The translations under genes were made by a program, and so were the position numbers. A DNA stretch of 64,000 nucleotides. It comes from Ixodes scapularis. Lineage: Eukaryota; Arthropoda; Arachnida; Ixodida; Ixodidae. Positions 26,101-41,100 of this stretch are shown here, in pieces (position 1 is the stretch's first letter; the number at the start of each line of letters is the position of its first letter). Where the stretch lies: contig NW_024609835.1 of assembly GCF_016920785.2 (NCBI RefSeq), positions 22,473,108-22,537,107 of the forward strand. Direction: 5' to 3'. A model generated the notes under the pieces. That model saw only the letters and a program-made list of their open reading frames with translations, had not been told where the DNA came from and ran no database searches.

Positions 26101-29100
26101 ACTGAACCGGAAAAAAATATAACGGTAACCGGTTCAAAACGGTTCACGGCATTTTTTTTGTTAGTATTACAAATTTATTATTTGGGAATAAAAAATTGGC
26201 ACGTGTATTCCTCTACGTATTGATCAAATCGTCATATACAGAATTGCAATGTATAATAAATCCTGTTTTTTTGCGGCGCTTTCTTATTGGCACTATGACT
26301 AGCCATGTGTCACATCGTCACGTGACGTCATGATGTCAAGACATGCTGTCAAGTAATGTCACATCACGTGACCCCGTGACGTCACGTGACTCACCGCGTT
26401 AAGTCGATTCAAATTGAGAACGTCGCTAGATCTATTAACGTTGTTGATTCCGTGACGTCACATGACATCACAACTTCGCACTGAGAGTCACGTGACACCA
26501 TGATGTACTCGACTGTCATGATCCCGAGTCGAATGCTCTGGTTCATGACAACCAGTATCGCCAAACATTCAGGTAACGGCTCGTGTTCAACTCAAAAATT
26601 ATGATGGGCCCGAGTCCCACAAGAGCTAGAAACAGAAACAAACGAAAGCGACAAGCCTCAGACACATGCAGCATGTTCGCGATGGTACCTTTATACGGCT
26701 TTGAGTTGTTCGGTGCTCGCGAAGTTTGCACGAGTGTTTACAAGCCTGCAAATGGTACCATCGTGCGCAGGATACTCGTGTTTTGGCATAGCCTTCTTTA
26801 TTCTACAAAGCCTGTCAAATCGCGAAATTCTCTGGTTTAAGGCTATCCGCTGTCGTTTGTTTCTGTTTGTCGCTTTAGTGGGGCTCGGGCCCCACTATAG
26901 CCGAACTAAGACTATACCTGAAGATTAGCCCATGCTCTCTGCTTTGCCAACCCTGCGTATGACTATGATAAACATTGACGGTGCATTATTAGGATCAAAT
27001 CACGTGGCTGATAGTTCTAATTGCGAGTTGAGGAGGGGAAAGCGGTTTCATTTCTTTCTCTCGACTGTCTGCCATTTCGCGGTGGGGCAAACTAATGGGT
27101 GCTTTTGCAAGTTATCAACGTCAGGGATTACAACTTAGCGGTATTTATTGAACTTAAGGTAAAAAAAAAAATGCTGCACGACCCATTTTACATGTATGCA
27201 CACCATTGAGGCTCCCAAACGTGTTTTCTTTTCGTTATTGCTGAACTGCCTCAGAAAGTTGTACCGAGAATAGAAGTGTTAAAGGGTGTAAATGTGACGT
27301 ATTAGTCCGACGTTACATGGAACTATTAGTGTGTACGGGAGGGATACCTCAAAAGAAAGGTACTAGCGGCCTCACGGGGATAGCCGAACGTTCGCAGCCG
27401 CTCTAAGTCTCACATGAGTGTCGTTCTCAAGTTCTCTAAGTTTCGACCGCCCTGTATTTTGTTTAACCTTCACAGTTTGGTGCAAAGTAAAAGCAAAGAA
27501 GAATTACTGTTAACAAGTGACACATATATAATTGTCGAGTGAACACCACTCAATACGGAGTAGGGAATCCCTGAGGAATAAAAAGTATCTTGAGGAGCAA
27601 CTAAAAAAAGAAAGGGAGGGGGGAGGGGGGTAGTTTTAAAGCATACTGTGTCGTAAAGATTCCTCTGCCCCGCATTTTCGGCGCAGACTAGAAAGCACGT
27701 TTTCGCCGTGCCAGATACTCGCGCCGTGCCTAACGACGATGCACCTACAAGAAAAATGTGTGCCTCTCAAATACATAGCTTGCACTGAGCGCAAAACTTT
27801 TGCAGCGTGCATTTTGCCCCATCGGATTTGATTTTCTCAGCAAGAACAACTCGCAATGACAACCAGTATCTAGTGAGATTACGTCACGTGCAAACCATGT
27901 TAAATACTTCAGCTTTCTGGTGAAGTGCGAGTTCGCAACACTAGCAGTAGACGTCCAACGTGTAAAGTTGTGTAGTATTTATAGCAGTCTCGCGATGATG
28001 TACGGCAGCCTAATGAGATGTTGGAGCACATGACTGATAAAGAACGGAGTCGTGAAGTAAGGTCCCAAAACAAGTGCACGTAAAACCTAAGATAACATTA
28101 GCCTCCCGAGGTAGTATCTCGCGACGTTTTGAGCTGAGGCAAGCTGATGCCCAAAAGTGATTTATATTAGGATTCTAAAAATCTTCGTTTGCCCTGCGCG
28201 GAATCTATGTTTAATTAGGAATGTCATTTTATGCATTTCTATGCATTTCTTTTTGCAGTAAAGCGTTGTGTAAGGGATTATTTAGAAAAAATTGCGTGTC
28301 ATCTCCTTATTTCTGCACATTTCGTGTATTTGCCTTCCGATATATCATGTGACCACAGTATTTTTTGGCATACTCTGCAACCCAGTATTTTACACTGCAA
28401 AACAGCTAACAAAAGCACGTTACCGAAGACTCAACAGCTGGTGTATTTTCGAGTATCGTCCTTCCGTGTCGGTCTCAGGCGGTTATGTGAACTTCATAAA
28501 GTCCAATTTATCGATGATAATAAAAATATACTTAATTCCTGTCTGAAGATTTGGCAGCATAAATAGAAGATCGTCACCTCAAAGATATATAAGTAAATGC
28601 ACCTTTAAATTATCTGAAAGAAGTTCTGCAAATCTTTTCCGGCGCTTTTATCCTCAATAGACACGTTATAGGTGATTTGGAAAAGCTTTAAATAATGTTT
28701 TTTTTTATTTTGAAGCTAATTTAAATAACTATATGTGTTCCTCACGCATATATAACTTCTCAAATATATAGAAGTTTATTATCGCGTTTTTTATGAGTTT
28801 TTATTATCGCCTTTTTTTACTGGAACGAATGGTGGAACTATGACGATTGCACTTTTAAACTCTCCGAAAGTGTCCAATTAAGTAGGTTCCGAATTGAGTA
28901 GAGCATAAAATCCCACTTTGTTCTATTTAACAAAAATCATCAATTAACGAGGGTGATGCTTATTTGCAAATTAAATTGACCGACATTTTGTCAAGAGCAA
29001 ACCTCAAGAACCAGGCTATGCCAGTTTATCCAATATAAGAAAATGTTCACATGGGTAAGCACTGTTTTAGGCCAGATTCGATCTCAGTACGAAGGTGCTC

Positions 29101-32100
29101 ATAGGTTAGAGTGAACAATTTCAGCCACTCCTTTTTGCATGATTCGTCGCCCGCATCATGCTGCTGAGAGCAAACAATGCTAGTTAGAAAAACAAGCATT
29201 GCGATTGTCGCTTAGTGTTTCTATAAAATATAGACTGGAAGGACTTGTCCCGTGACTTTTGTGACATCTTGAAAATTATATTGCCTTGAGTTCAGTCGTC
29301 TCGTCATCATATATATATTGTGAAACGTATTCCATAAAACACATTTTATGGTGTATATGGCGACGAACTGCCCATTTCATGATTTTATTCACTGTAATGA
29401 ATTCCTTAGTTCAAGGGTAAAACCACGAATCAACATCTATTACTGCGATACAAAGTTGTACCAATCACGGGTATTTTAGGCAACCTACTTCACTTCGCGA
29501 AAACATTTCGATTCAGGTACAATTTATGTGACTGGCAAACGAAGGGATGTTGAGTCGTATAAACACGACGTTTTGTATGTTAATGTAGATTTTCCTTTCT
29601 TGTTGTGTAGGTATAAATAACATAATTTTATAATTTTTGTACCTGAAAATAAAACTGGATTGAACAAACTATATATAAAAAAAGAAAACTATACACTGTA
29701 AACGACTTATTTTTCGTGGGCTCAATATTTCGCGATTTAGGTCAAAGCTGAAGTTTCGGAATAATTCGCGGGTTGTAATTTTCTCGACGCGGTGGAATCT
29801 CAATATAAATTTCAATCTGTTCACATTTTACCGAAATTCTTCGGGGACCCATTTTTCGCGGATTGTAGGCGATTCGCGAAATTCTCAAAAATAAGTCCTC
29901 GCAAAAATCAGATCGTTTACAGCAGTTAGTTTCACGGCATAAATAGTGCATATTGACAGAACAACGCGGAAAATATATTATCAATTTAGCGGTTCAAACC
30001 GGTTCGAACCGGTTCGAACCGGTTTGAACCATTATTTTTTGCACCCCGGAACTGAACCGGAACTGAACCGAAAGCCGTAAACCCGAACCCGAACCGAACC
30101 GATAAAAATATCGGTTCGACACTCTGCTCTCGACGCAATCAGACGTAAGCTTCCGTAACATAACTTAACGCAAGTGAACGGTGCTGTGTGAACCAACGTT
30201 GTGTGAACCGGTCTCAACGCGTGTTTGATAGGTTACAAATGCCAGGAATTAATTCGCAGCAGAATTCATTGAAAGTACAAAAATTGTTCCATCGCCTCTT
30301 TAAATGGCAACTCGGTTCAATGTTTTGGAATTCGGGATTACGACTGTTTTCCTCAACTAAGGCGACGTCCCTGAATTACACTTTTTCTTGATATTTTGTG
30401 TAGTTATATAGATATCACGGCTCAAAGTTTGGCTCTGGGCGTCTACTGCAAAACGGGAACCATTTGCTAGAAGCACGGCAACACTGATCCTCATGATGAT
30501 TGAAAATCTGAAACTGGTTTGAACAACAAAAACTCGTGAAATAGAAAAAAAAAAAAAAAAGGACAGACAACGTCTTAAGACAACGTTTTGAGACGGTGTC
30601 TGTCCCTTTTTCTTTCTATTTCACGAGTTTCCGTTTTTCAAACCACAGTCTCAGGTTTTCAATAATCATGTATAACTCAAACCAGCTCGCCTGCACTTTA
30701 ACGATTTTTTCACTGATCCTCAGCCGTAAAGCCGCGACTTGACGTCACGGGAGTGCTGCACCAGTGTTCCTTGCCTAAAAACTTACCCGCTTGCCGCCCG
30801 CTAAAGCGCAGCTGGTCGCGTCATCAACCTTTGAGTGCAGTATGCGGCTTCACTTTGACGTAATATTTCGGTGGTGACCATATTTCGTGCCACTAAAGTG
30901 ATACCAGTCATTTATTAGGTTTCGTTTTCGACCGGAGCTGGTCTTTAGGATTACTTGAAGGGGCACTGAAGTCGATTCTGAGATCGTCCTTTTGCGGTGA
31001 CAACTCAATCTAGACACCTTAAGCCTCCCAACAAACGCAAAATTACAATCGAGCGTAGCTTATTTCCTCGTTAAATACGTGTTCGAAAATCGCGACACGC
31101 CCTTTTTGGGAAGAATTTTTTCCGAGTGAAGTGGTCGACGAAGGGCGTTGTCGGCCATTTGTAAGCGATGGCTTCGTTCGCGGTGAAAAAGAAGTGTATC
31201 ATCCAAATGTGTACCTATCAAACTCTCTTCGAAACGAGTTATAATAAAATCATTCAGAATCTGCGCGTAATGTAGAGCTTTATTTGGTCCACACAACGTA
31301 GTCCGTAAGGAAAAAGAGTCCACATGTTTACTCTCTTGCCCTGAGATGAATAGGCGGTTTTGTATTATAGGACTTGGTATATGTGGGAACTTACACCTTT
31401 TAAACAATGTAAGATCAAAAACAGCCTTTTTCAAAACTTACTTCGGTGTCCCTTTAAGCACACAAACCACCGAGAGGTCGCATAAGCGGGCGTGAACTCT
31501 TCAAAGTTTTAGCTTCAAATTAAAAAAAAAAAAGAAAAAAACTGACGGTTTGCGCTCGTTAGAAGGTCCGTGTCCACAAAAATAAACCGCGGTACAAGAA
31601 CTGCCCCTTAACGCTTACAGTTCGCAGTGCATTTTGTATGGCGTACCTTCGTAGAAGTCGTTGGTGCACATGGTCTTCCCGGTAACCATGTTCAGTTCCG
31701 GCATAGCTTTGCGGCCCACGGCTACAATATCGTTGGCAAGCTTGTTGTCAATGACGGTGGGTCTTCGCACCAACTCCCCCAGTATATGCTGAAACAAAAA
31801 CAAAACAATTGAGTGTCTTCAGGCGCTCTTCGATGTCTTGAGAATTTTTTTCAATAGGTCTATTCCATTAATACAAAACAAACCCCCCAAAAACAAGATA
31901 TTAAATTTTCCATACTAAAGTATTTTAAGCATGGAACATCGCACTATAAGGACGGTACACGACACCCTGTAAAAATGCGAAACCTTAAACTGACCACAAA
32001 AAGTAGGTTCCCGATTGGTATCTAAAACATTGTTTTCAAAATAAAATAAACCTTAAACTCTTCCCTACAAGCTACCCGACGAAAAATGCATAGATTTTTG

Positions 32101-35100
32101 TTTCTTCTAGATTATGTTTAACACTAAGAAAGCAATGCATGTATGAGTAAATTTTTGTAATAGTGATGTCTCGTTAATGTGGACACCTCCCTTCCCCCAG
32201 AAATCGTCCATAACGTTAGTTGTCCATAATAACGAGACAAAACTGCAAGTATCTTCCAGGTTGTCTTTGGATTTTAGATCCTGGATTTTAGATCCTGGAT
32301 TTTAGATCCTGGAGGCTACAACCAAAGTTGAAATTTTGGCCCCCTGACGCTTCTCGTTTCTTTTTTTTTTTTTGGCTAGTTAGCCTCGAAAGATTGAAAA
32401 ATATTCGCGACTCCAGCAAAACGGACGCCGCCAAGCGGGAAAACCGGGAACCAGTCGGTCCAGGTCGCTCCGCGCCCCGCCGCGTCTCTGGTGGCTTTCG
32501 CGGACACGTGCTGTCGGCGCGGGGGCGAGCAATGTAATTTGACGAAGGTCCGAAAATTTCTTAAGTTTGCCTGAGTGTTCATTAGTGTGGTGAAGCCTCA
32601 ATAGATTGTTTCTTTCCATCACGTGTTTGAAAGCCCGTTTACTCCGCAACACACGGTCGCGTGCTTTCAATTTGTTGGATGAGAAGGAATCACGGAGAAA
32701 CGTTTTGATTTCTCGTCTGTCTCTAATCAAATTCAAAGTAACGACTGCTTGGTAACTGATAAGTGGTTTCTTTATAAGGATGTAGAACAGTGGACTGAGG
32801 TCGACAGCCGAAGTGTTTCACTGGAGGGAACACCAATGTTGCAGTCAAGTGAATGGGAAGGTTCGATAGCTACTTTCCTTGAGTTTGGTTGCGCACGATT
32901 AGCTTCAAGTTAATTTGAGCCACTAACGCCGGCCTGTGCGTTGGCTATTCATCTTGGCGGCTTTTTGCCGAAAAAGACCACATTGAAGGAGTTGGGCTAA
33001 TTTCGCAATTACTTGATTCAGAAAACCTGCTCGCTGCATATGATTAATGAGGGAAATTATCTGCTTTCAAAAGGTGGGGGACGCGTCTCGCAAAGTTCGA
33101 AGCTGTCATGTCATTAGGATCTATCGCGCCTCCAATATTTATATTATAACCCCCGTCGAAGCCAGCAGCAATATACGTCTACATTGCTCAGGTTGACCGG
33201 CCACAAAAACTACTCATTTTATCCGTTCAGGATTCGAAGTCAAATTCAATGCAGAGAGGTCTGAGTGAATCTCCGATGAAGACTCTCCTCAGTTTGTCCG
33301 CATTCGTCTCCGTTCTACCGGCTAGAACCATTTGGCTAAGTTTAAGTAGTATCCCTCTGTCTGTCAAATATACTTTTATTCAGCAGTTCACCTAATAGTT
33401 AACTACGTTCATATTTCAACCCTAAGAATATACTAATATCGCTTTAGTGGGACCCCATAGTACGTAATATAATACATAATCCGCATATTCGTCAAAATGA
33501 CTTCTCGATTGCTACTAAAATCTGAATTGAAATACGAGTATCAGCTGCTTAGTGAAGCGCCAGTGAGTTGACAGGCTCCTTGGCTCAAGAAGCGCTTGCT
33601 TAATTTTTGTAATTTTCCTGCAGCATGTGTTCCTGACCGAGCATAAGACTGGAGCTGTTTCTTGAAACGCGGACAGGCACAAAAGTTCAATTTCGCGGAC
33701 AGATAAGTCGCATGGTCGAGGCATGCGAGTTAGCTAAAAATTACTTTCGGTGGAACAATTTTGTAGCCCTCGCCGCTTTCCTTAGATGATCAAAACTAAT
33801 TAGAGTCTATTACCGTTTCTCCGGAGCCCACAGTTCCGGTTTTGATCGAAGTCTCCGAAACGAAAGTTTGACATGAAAAGAACAAAAAACACCGGCAAAA
33901 CAAAGCTATGCTCGGCAAGTTTATGCGCACCGGCTACACTTAACTGTCTCAGTTCAAATACCCATAAAATTGGGCATTCAACAAAAGAAAATTTGTTAAA
34001 TTGAATGCGCCACCCATTCAGGCGGTCCGGCCGAGCCGACGCGACCTGGACTCAGCCGCCATGTTTGTTTGGTGGTGGCGCCCCCTATACGTCGCTGGAG
34101 TCGCGAATATGTTGCAATCTGCATTAAGTTCTGTAGTGTGTTCACTCTGTACTTTATTTTTTTATTATTACCTTACTTAAGGCTTTTGCTGCTCTGCTTC
34201 CGTGTGTAACTATGACATTTTATGAAAGCAAATAAATAAATAAATAACAAAAACCGCAAGAGCCGGTTGCGCAACAGACACTCGTGCATTTCTTTTTCTA
34301 CCAAGAAAGCGAAATTGAATTGTTGTTCATTTTAACTTAAATACAAAAAAAAAGAAAAGAAATACGCAGAAACGCGGATTGCGGGTATCCTCCATTTCTG
34401 ATACCAATGAATCCGGAACCCACTTTTCAAGTAGACAATACTATAGGCCGGTGCAGATCACGCGGGGGGCGGTTAGGAATACAATGCGGAGCGCAAATTC
34501 GTCTGCTTCTTTGCAGGGGTTGTGGTGATGTCAGAAAGCCCCAAATAGAGTATAATGGGTAGACCTCAAGTCAACTTGCTTTGAGGTCTAATCACTATCT
34601 TTCACTCAGAGCCAATCAGAACTCGGCGTCTTTCTGACGTCACCGCAACGCTTGCGCAAGAAGCAGACGACTTGCTCTCCGCGAACTGTCGCCCAACTGG
34701 CATTGCTCGGGTATGCGGGTAGAGGCCGAGGGAGAGGAGGAAATGAGAGGGGACGTCAGACCTTCGAGCTCTGGTTGGAAGGTTTAGGGGGTAGAGGGAA
34801 AGGCTTGCCGCCTCTGCCTCTTTCCACTGTTTGAACACGAACGCCGGACGTCAGCGTCCGGCATTCGAACGCGAGACACTGCGCGAGGAGGGAGGCGGTG
34901 GGCAGAAAGAGAGGCAGCTAGCCTCTTCGTCTACACTCTAATCCTTCCAACCAGAGCTCGGCACTTTGACATCCCCGTCACGCTAGCCTCTCCTCCTCTC
35001 CCTCAGCTTCTACGCTTATTGTCTACTCTTTTGGTAGCGGCTAGAGGCTGTAGTTGGAAATTCCTGACCGCCAAGGGCAGGGTGTGAACCGTCACTCGTG

Positions 35101-38100
35101 CATTTATGTAGACGCACGAGATGATCCGATCGACCATTAAAAAAGTCAACCGAGAAATAAATTGACTATTGACTAAATACTCACCGTTTCAAGCTCTTCC
35201 CGGAGGGCTCCGTTCACAGCTCCCGTGCTTACGACAACTGATCCTGGCGGAATTGCTGGAAACCAATGCACGTTAGTGTTTCCTCGTTTTTTAATTCTGT
35301 TAATCCGAAGGGTGATCCCCAAGTTTTGCCTTTTAGGCTGTAACTTTTTTATTCCCCAGTGGCATTGAAAGATGTTATATTAAAATAAAGTTTAGAATCT
35401 CCTCTTTCCCCGGAGCGCATAACTTTCCAATATAGTCCGCACCGGGGGCGGTGCGCTTCCACTAACGGTGCACTACCCTCAGCATGTCGTCGTATAGATG
35501 ATTGATGGCGGCTGTTGACGAGACGAGACCAACACCGCGCTCAAGGAGCTTCAATCCCAAGACGTTTTCACTCATTCACCTTGCAGCACGGACCTCGTGT
35601 CATCACTTTGGGCCGCTTTTATAGATAAAGGAACATCTGAAAGGTATGTGGTTTGCGTCCGACAACGAAATTACAGAATTACAGATGCAGTGCGCTGTTG
35701 GTGTCGGCCAAGGCCGCCCTCAATCATCTACGACGGCATGCGTAGAATAGTGCACCCGTAGAAGAAGTGAATCGCCGCCGGTGAGAACTGCAATAAATAG
35801 TGATGTGCTCCTGGGAAAGAGGAGATTCCAAAGTTCCCGGGAATGAAACATCTTTCAATTCCATCACCTAAGAAAAAAAGTTAAAGAATTACAGCCTAGG
35901 AGGCAAAACTTACTGATCAACCTCGTGTAGCATCCAATTTATTTTCGGAAATGTAATAAACTTAGTCTAAAGATATTCAGTCTCGTTCCAAGTACCTTTT
36001 TTACTCTCGATTTTGCTTTAGAAAAAAAAAAAAAGCTTACGTTCCTGTCAAACTTTTGGGCACGCAGAGTCAGTCCAGCCAATAATTTGTCTCGAGAATA
36101 CTCGATACTCTCGATAGGAGTATTTGTTTAAGCACCAATTTTACGTCACGTGACCCCGAGGCCACACTAATAGGTCAACTCAGTTGCGAAACTACAGATT
36201 TTCTTTTTATAGAAACTTCGAACCATATTGTTCGAAGGGCCGCGGCTTTGGAAGCGACTGTTACGATAACAACTAGATACACTTCACAACAAAGAAGACA
36301 TTGTTACGAGGATATGCGGCCAGCGGCAAAAGCCAAAGACACTTTTACTCAATGAGATAGAAAGGCTTTATGGAAGCCGGGACGTGCGCGCGGAGCCTGG
36401 CGCGCGATGGTCAGGCGCGCCGCTGCCCCACCATCGTAGTCGAATTTTTCGTCACAATATCTTAAAGCAGAGCCTCTAGATCGCGCATCACCAGCCACCA
36501 ACGAATATGAGTTTTGCAGCACATCTTTGAAGCATAGCGGACACGGGCACGCTTTCGTGACGTCTATTCTGGTAGGTAAAGCGATTATGAAAACGTCGAG
36601 AGTAGTCGACATTGATTGGCGTTGCAAAATAAAGAATGCTGCCATATTTCAAAATAAAAAGACTGTTCGGTGTAGCGTCACCAAAGAAAAAACACGAAAA
36701 TAATTGACTGGCGGAGTGATATGAACCCTTTGGAGGTGCATGCGGAACTGCTTTACGAACCTGTCACTGACTACGCCTTGTCACTCTTCCGTTTGTTACA
36801 GATTCGCAGGAAACCCCCCAAGTTGGAATTCGTCGCCCTTACCAATGCCGCCGCTGGTGCCGACCCGTATGAAGACAACGTTCTTGCAGTCCGCGTAGTG
36901 GACAAGCTTCAGAATCTCGTGCATCAGAATCGACAAGGATGGAGCTCCCATGCCGTGCTGCGGGTAGAAATGTGATGCATATAGAACGGGGCGTTAAAGA
37001 AATTCAAGAATTCAAAAAAGAGAAAAGAGAATTCGTCAACGCAATCCCGTACACCTAGAGTCTTAGATCTGTAGAAGCACAACCCCCTTACAAGAGCCAA
37101 ACTATCAAGAAAAATATTTGCATTTTATAATTACACCTTTGAAAAATATAGCACCGGTCTAGAATTTGCTGTTCAGGACAGAAACAAAACGAATATGAAT
37201 TTCCTAATTGAAGTGATTGATCGCTAATACTCTCAATGCTTGCAACAAGTACTAACCTTCTCGTCTGGGCTGAAGGAATCAACAGAAATATATAAATTTC
37301 TCTCCCACGTGTCCATGCTTGTCTAATCACGTGAGTGCGGTGTTTCTCTATTCGTACTATCCAACGGCTATATAAAAAATGCTGTTGCCTCACCAAACTG
37401 CCTCCTCTTGTCTGCCATACATGAAATTACTACACTCGCTGACAACTTTCTGTGGCTATGCAGTCAAAGCCATAAACGCGGCCTGTACGCTTACGCACCT
37501 TGAGCGCGGATCAAGGATGTGCACGCGCACTCATCATTTCTAAAATGTATGCCACAAAAAGCTGTCCTCGAGTATAGCTTAAAACCAGGCACTGGCTTCC
37601 ACATCGCAGTTATTCTGCCCGGTCCGGTGTTTCCAGCAAATTTGAGTTCTGATACCCGTCACAGTAACTTCACACTTAAAAACAATACGGTTTTAGGAAA
37701 CGGAAGAATTTTTTTTCGCCAAATTCAACATGATGGATTACCAGGACAAAGCAGATGACCAGTTCGGTTGCTCTGAATCACCCCTGCAGTGAAAACCCTT
37801 TGGAATAGTTTGCCCGAAATCTACTAGGTCGCATCTGCATCACTGGAAAGTGGAACTATTACGTGGGTCGCGTGAGGGAGGACTGTAGCGGCACGCTACA
37901 GCGAGTAAAGAAGACGAAGAACACCAGCTCGAGAAAAACACCATCACTTGCACGCGGGGGCTCGAGATGACAAGGCGAAGGGCTACGCAGTCCACGTTCC
38001 ACGATCTTCAGATTTTGACTCTTTTGTAAATAATGTAAATATACGATTTGTTAGCAAATGAGAATATCCTTCTTGCTACAAACTGGTGACCCGAGACTCG

Positions 38101-41100
38101 GAACAAGCCCTCCTGCCCGACTAGTGGCTTCTATCAACCAGTGAGTTGTCTTGGAACATCTGCGCTCATTTGGAATGATGAGCGTCACTCAAGCTTCCGC
38201 GTCGTCGGGCGACCTAACAACGCCTGCGATCGCTGCGGTCAACTTCAAGTTACCGGAACTCTGGGCTGCCGATTCGGAACTCTGGTTCCTCACGATTGAA
38301 TCGACGTTCCGAAAGAACAAGATAACATCGTCCTTGACGAAGTTCGACCACGTCATTTCCGCTCTGCCGCAGTCATCGGCAGCTGTCGTTCGGGACATCC
38401 TTCGCGCTCCACCAGAAGATCAGCCCTATGAATACTTGAAGAGTGAACTCATCCGACGAACAACAGAGTCGGAACACCGCAGGCTGCAGCAACTCCTGAC
38501 GGCAGAAGAACTAGGTGACAGGAAGCCGACAGAGCTGCTACGACGCATGGAACAGCTTCTAGGAGATAAAGCACCGAACATGGAGACAACGATTCTCCGA
38601 GAGCTTTTTCTCCAGAGACTACCACAACCAGTCCGCATGATACTAAGCACATCGACCAACGACTCCACCGCCACGTTGGCTCGGATGGCAGACCAAATCA
38701 TGGACGCGGGCTTTCCATCCATCTCCGCTGTGCAAACACATGACACTACACTCCATGCCGCACGACCATCGCCGGCCGTGGAGGACAAGATTGCCCAGCT
38801 GCTGTCTTCCAACTCTCGGATGGAAGCCAGGATGGACCAACTCACGCGAGAGCTCAAGGACCTCCGAATGCGTCACTCCCGATCCTCGAGCGCGAGTCGA
38901 CGAACCAACGAAGAACGCCGCCGAAGCAAGTCTCCTGTAAAACACCAGGTCTGCTGGTACCACTACCGTCACGGAAATGATGCCAAGAAGTGCCAACCTC
39001 CGTGTACTTTCACGGGAAACGGCAAGGACGCACACCAGAGGCGGATGGTGTAGCCGGCCTGGAGTCCAACCGTCTTTTCTACGTAACCGACCGAACCACC
39101 AAGGTCCGGTACCTAGTAGACACGGGAGCCGAGATTTGCGTCGTTCCACCTACGCTGGAAGATCGACGGCATCGACAAGACATCCCGCCACTACATGCAG
39201 TGAATGGTTCACCAATTAAGACGTACGGACAAAAGTCAATCACTCTCGACATCGGCCTCAGACGGACGTTTCGGTGGGTTTTCTTAATCGCCGACGTTCT
39301 TCAACCTATCATAGGAGCCGACTTTCTCCGGCATTTTGCGCTCATGGTGGATGTAAAGCGAAGACTGCTTCACGACATTGAGACTCGCCTCACCGTGCAG
39401 GGAATATCCGCGAAGGGAGTCCAAGAGGCGCCCAGCCTCCCCCAAGTGGAGACAACCTCTAAATGGACGGATATCTTCGACGAATTCCCCGACGTGTTTC
39501 GTCCAACTTCAAGGGACGTACCGGTGAAACACACCGTGACCCACCATATTGAGAAGAAGGGACCTCCGGTGTTTGCTCGACCTAGACGCCTAGCTCCAGA
39601 TCGCCTGCGGATAGCGAAGCAAGAATTTGAGCACAAGCTCGAGCTTGGCTACGTCCGGCTTTCTTCCAGCTCCTGGTCATCGGCCCTCCACATGGCCCCA
39701 AAGAAAAGCGGCGACTGGCGACCATGCGGAGATTACAGAGCCCTCAACCAGAGCACGGTCCCCGATCGCTATCCAATTCCCCACATACAGGATTTCACCG
39801 GCGCCTTGCATGGAGCAACCATCTTCAGTAAGGTGGACCTCGTGAAAGCGTACCACCAAATTCCTGTGGAACCGGCCGACGTTCCGAAGACCGCCATAAT
39901 AACCCCATTCGGCATGTTCGAGTACTTGCGGATGCCGTTTGGTCTCCGCAATGCGGCCCAGACCTTCCAAAGGTTCATCGACCAAGTCCTACGCGGCCTG
40001 ACCTTTACTTTCGCATACATGGACGACATCCTCATTTTCAGCGACAACCCGAAAGACCACGTAGACCACCTACGTCAGCTCTTCTCTCGCCTTGAAAACT
40101 ATGGATTGATCGTCAACCCTGCAAAGTGCACATTCGGCGTCGAGGGCCTGGATTTCCTGGGCCATCGCGTCGACAGTCACGGCATACGGCCGCTGCCACA
40201 GCGAGTAGAAGCCATCCGCGAGTTAACGCAACCTCCTACAACAAAGAAACTCCGCGAGTTTCTCGGGCTCGTGAACTTCTACAGGCGCTTTGTTCCTCAG
40301 TGTGCTACGATCCTCCAGCCCCTGCATGACCTTTTGCAAGGAAAACCAAACAAGAACGCCGTTCTGACTTGGACACCAACTGCTGACGCAGCGTTTTCCG
40401 CCATCAAGGAGGAACTTGCAAAAGCTAAACTGCCGACCCATCCAAAAGCTGGAGCGCCAACATCAGTCATGGTAGACGCCTCTAACTCCGCCGTCGGAGC
40501 TGTCCTCCAGCAGAACATCAACGGAACATGGAAGCCATTGGCATTCTTCTCGAAGAAGCTGTCAACCACTGAGTGCCGCTACAACACTTTCGGAAGGGAA
40601 CTACTCGGAGTCTACCTTGCCATCAGACACTTCCGCTACTACCTCGAGGGACGGACATTTTTTGTGATGACTGATCACAAGCCGCTAACGTATGCTTTAA
40701 CATCTAGCAGTGAATCGCACACGCCAAGAGAGATACGGCAAATGGCTTACGTCATGGAGTTCACGACGGACATCCGCTTTGTACCAGGCAAAGACAACTC
40801 CGTAGCAGACGCACTCTCTCGAATTGGTGTGAACACCTGCTCTACCGAACGGAACGCTGTCGACTACGAAGAACTAGCAGCAGCGCAGAGCACGGATACA
40901 ACATTACTACATTTGCGGGAAACAACGTCACTGAACCTACAAGACATAAAGATTCCGGAATGCAAAGCAACATTGGTCTGCGATGTGTCGACAGGACAAC
41001 CAAGACCATATGTCCCCGAGAAGTTCCGGAAGCCTATTTTTGAAGCAATCCACTCACTTTCACACCCAGGAATTCGAGCCACACAACATCTCATAACTGC

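Noticed and set aside
36721..36975. Plus-strand 84-codon frame
   Set aside because: It is the antisense of uridine phosphorylase exon 36843-36957; the minus-strand reading has splice sites and family motifs.
38426..38857. Minus-strand frames of 60-170 codons across gag and pol
   Set aside because: They are antisense shadows of the intact gag and pol reading frames and carry no family motif.
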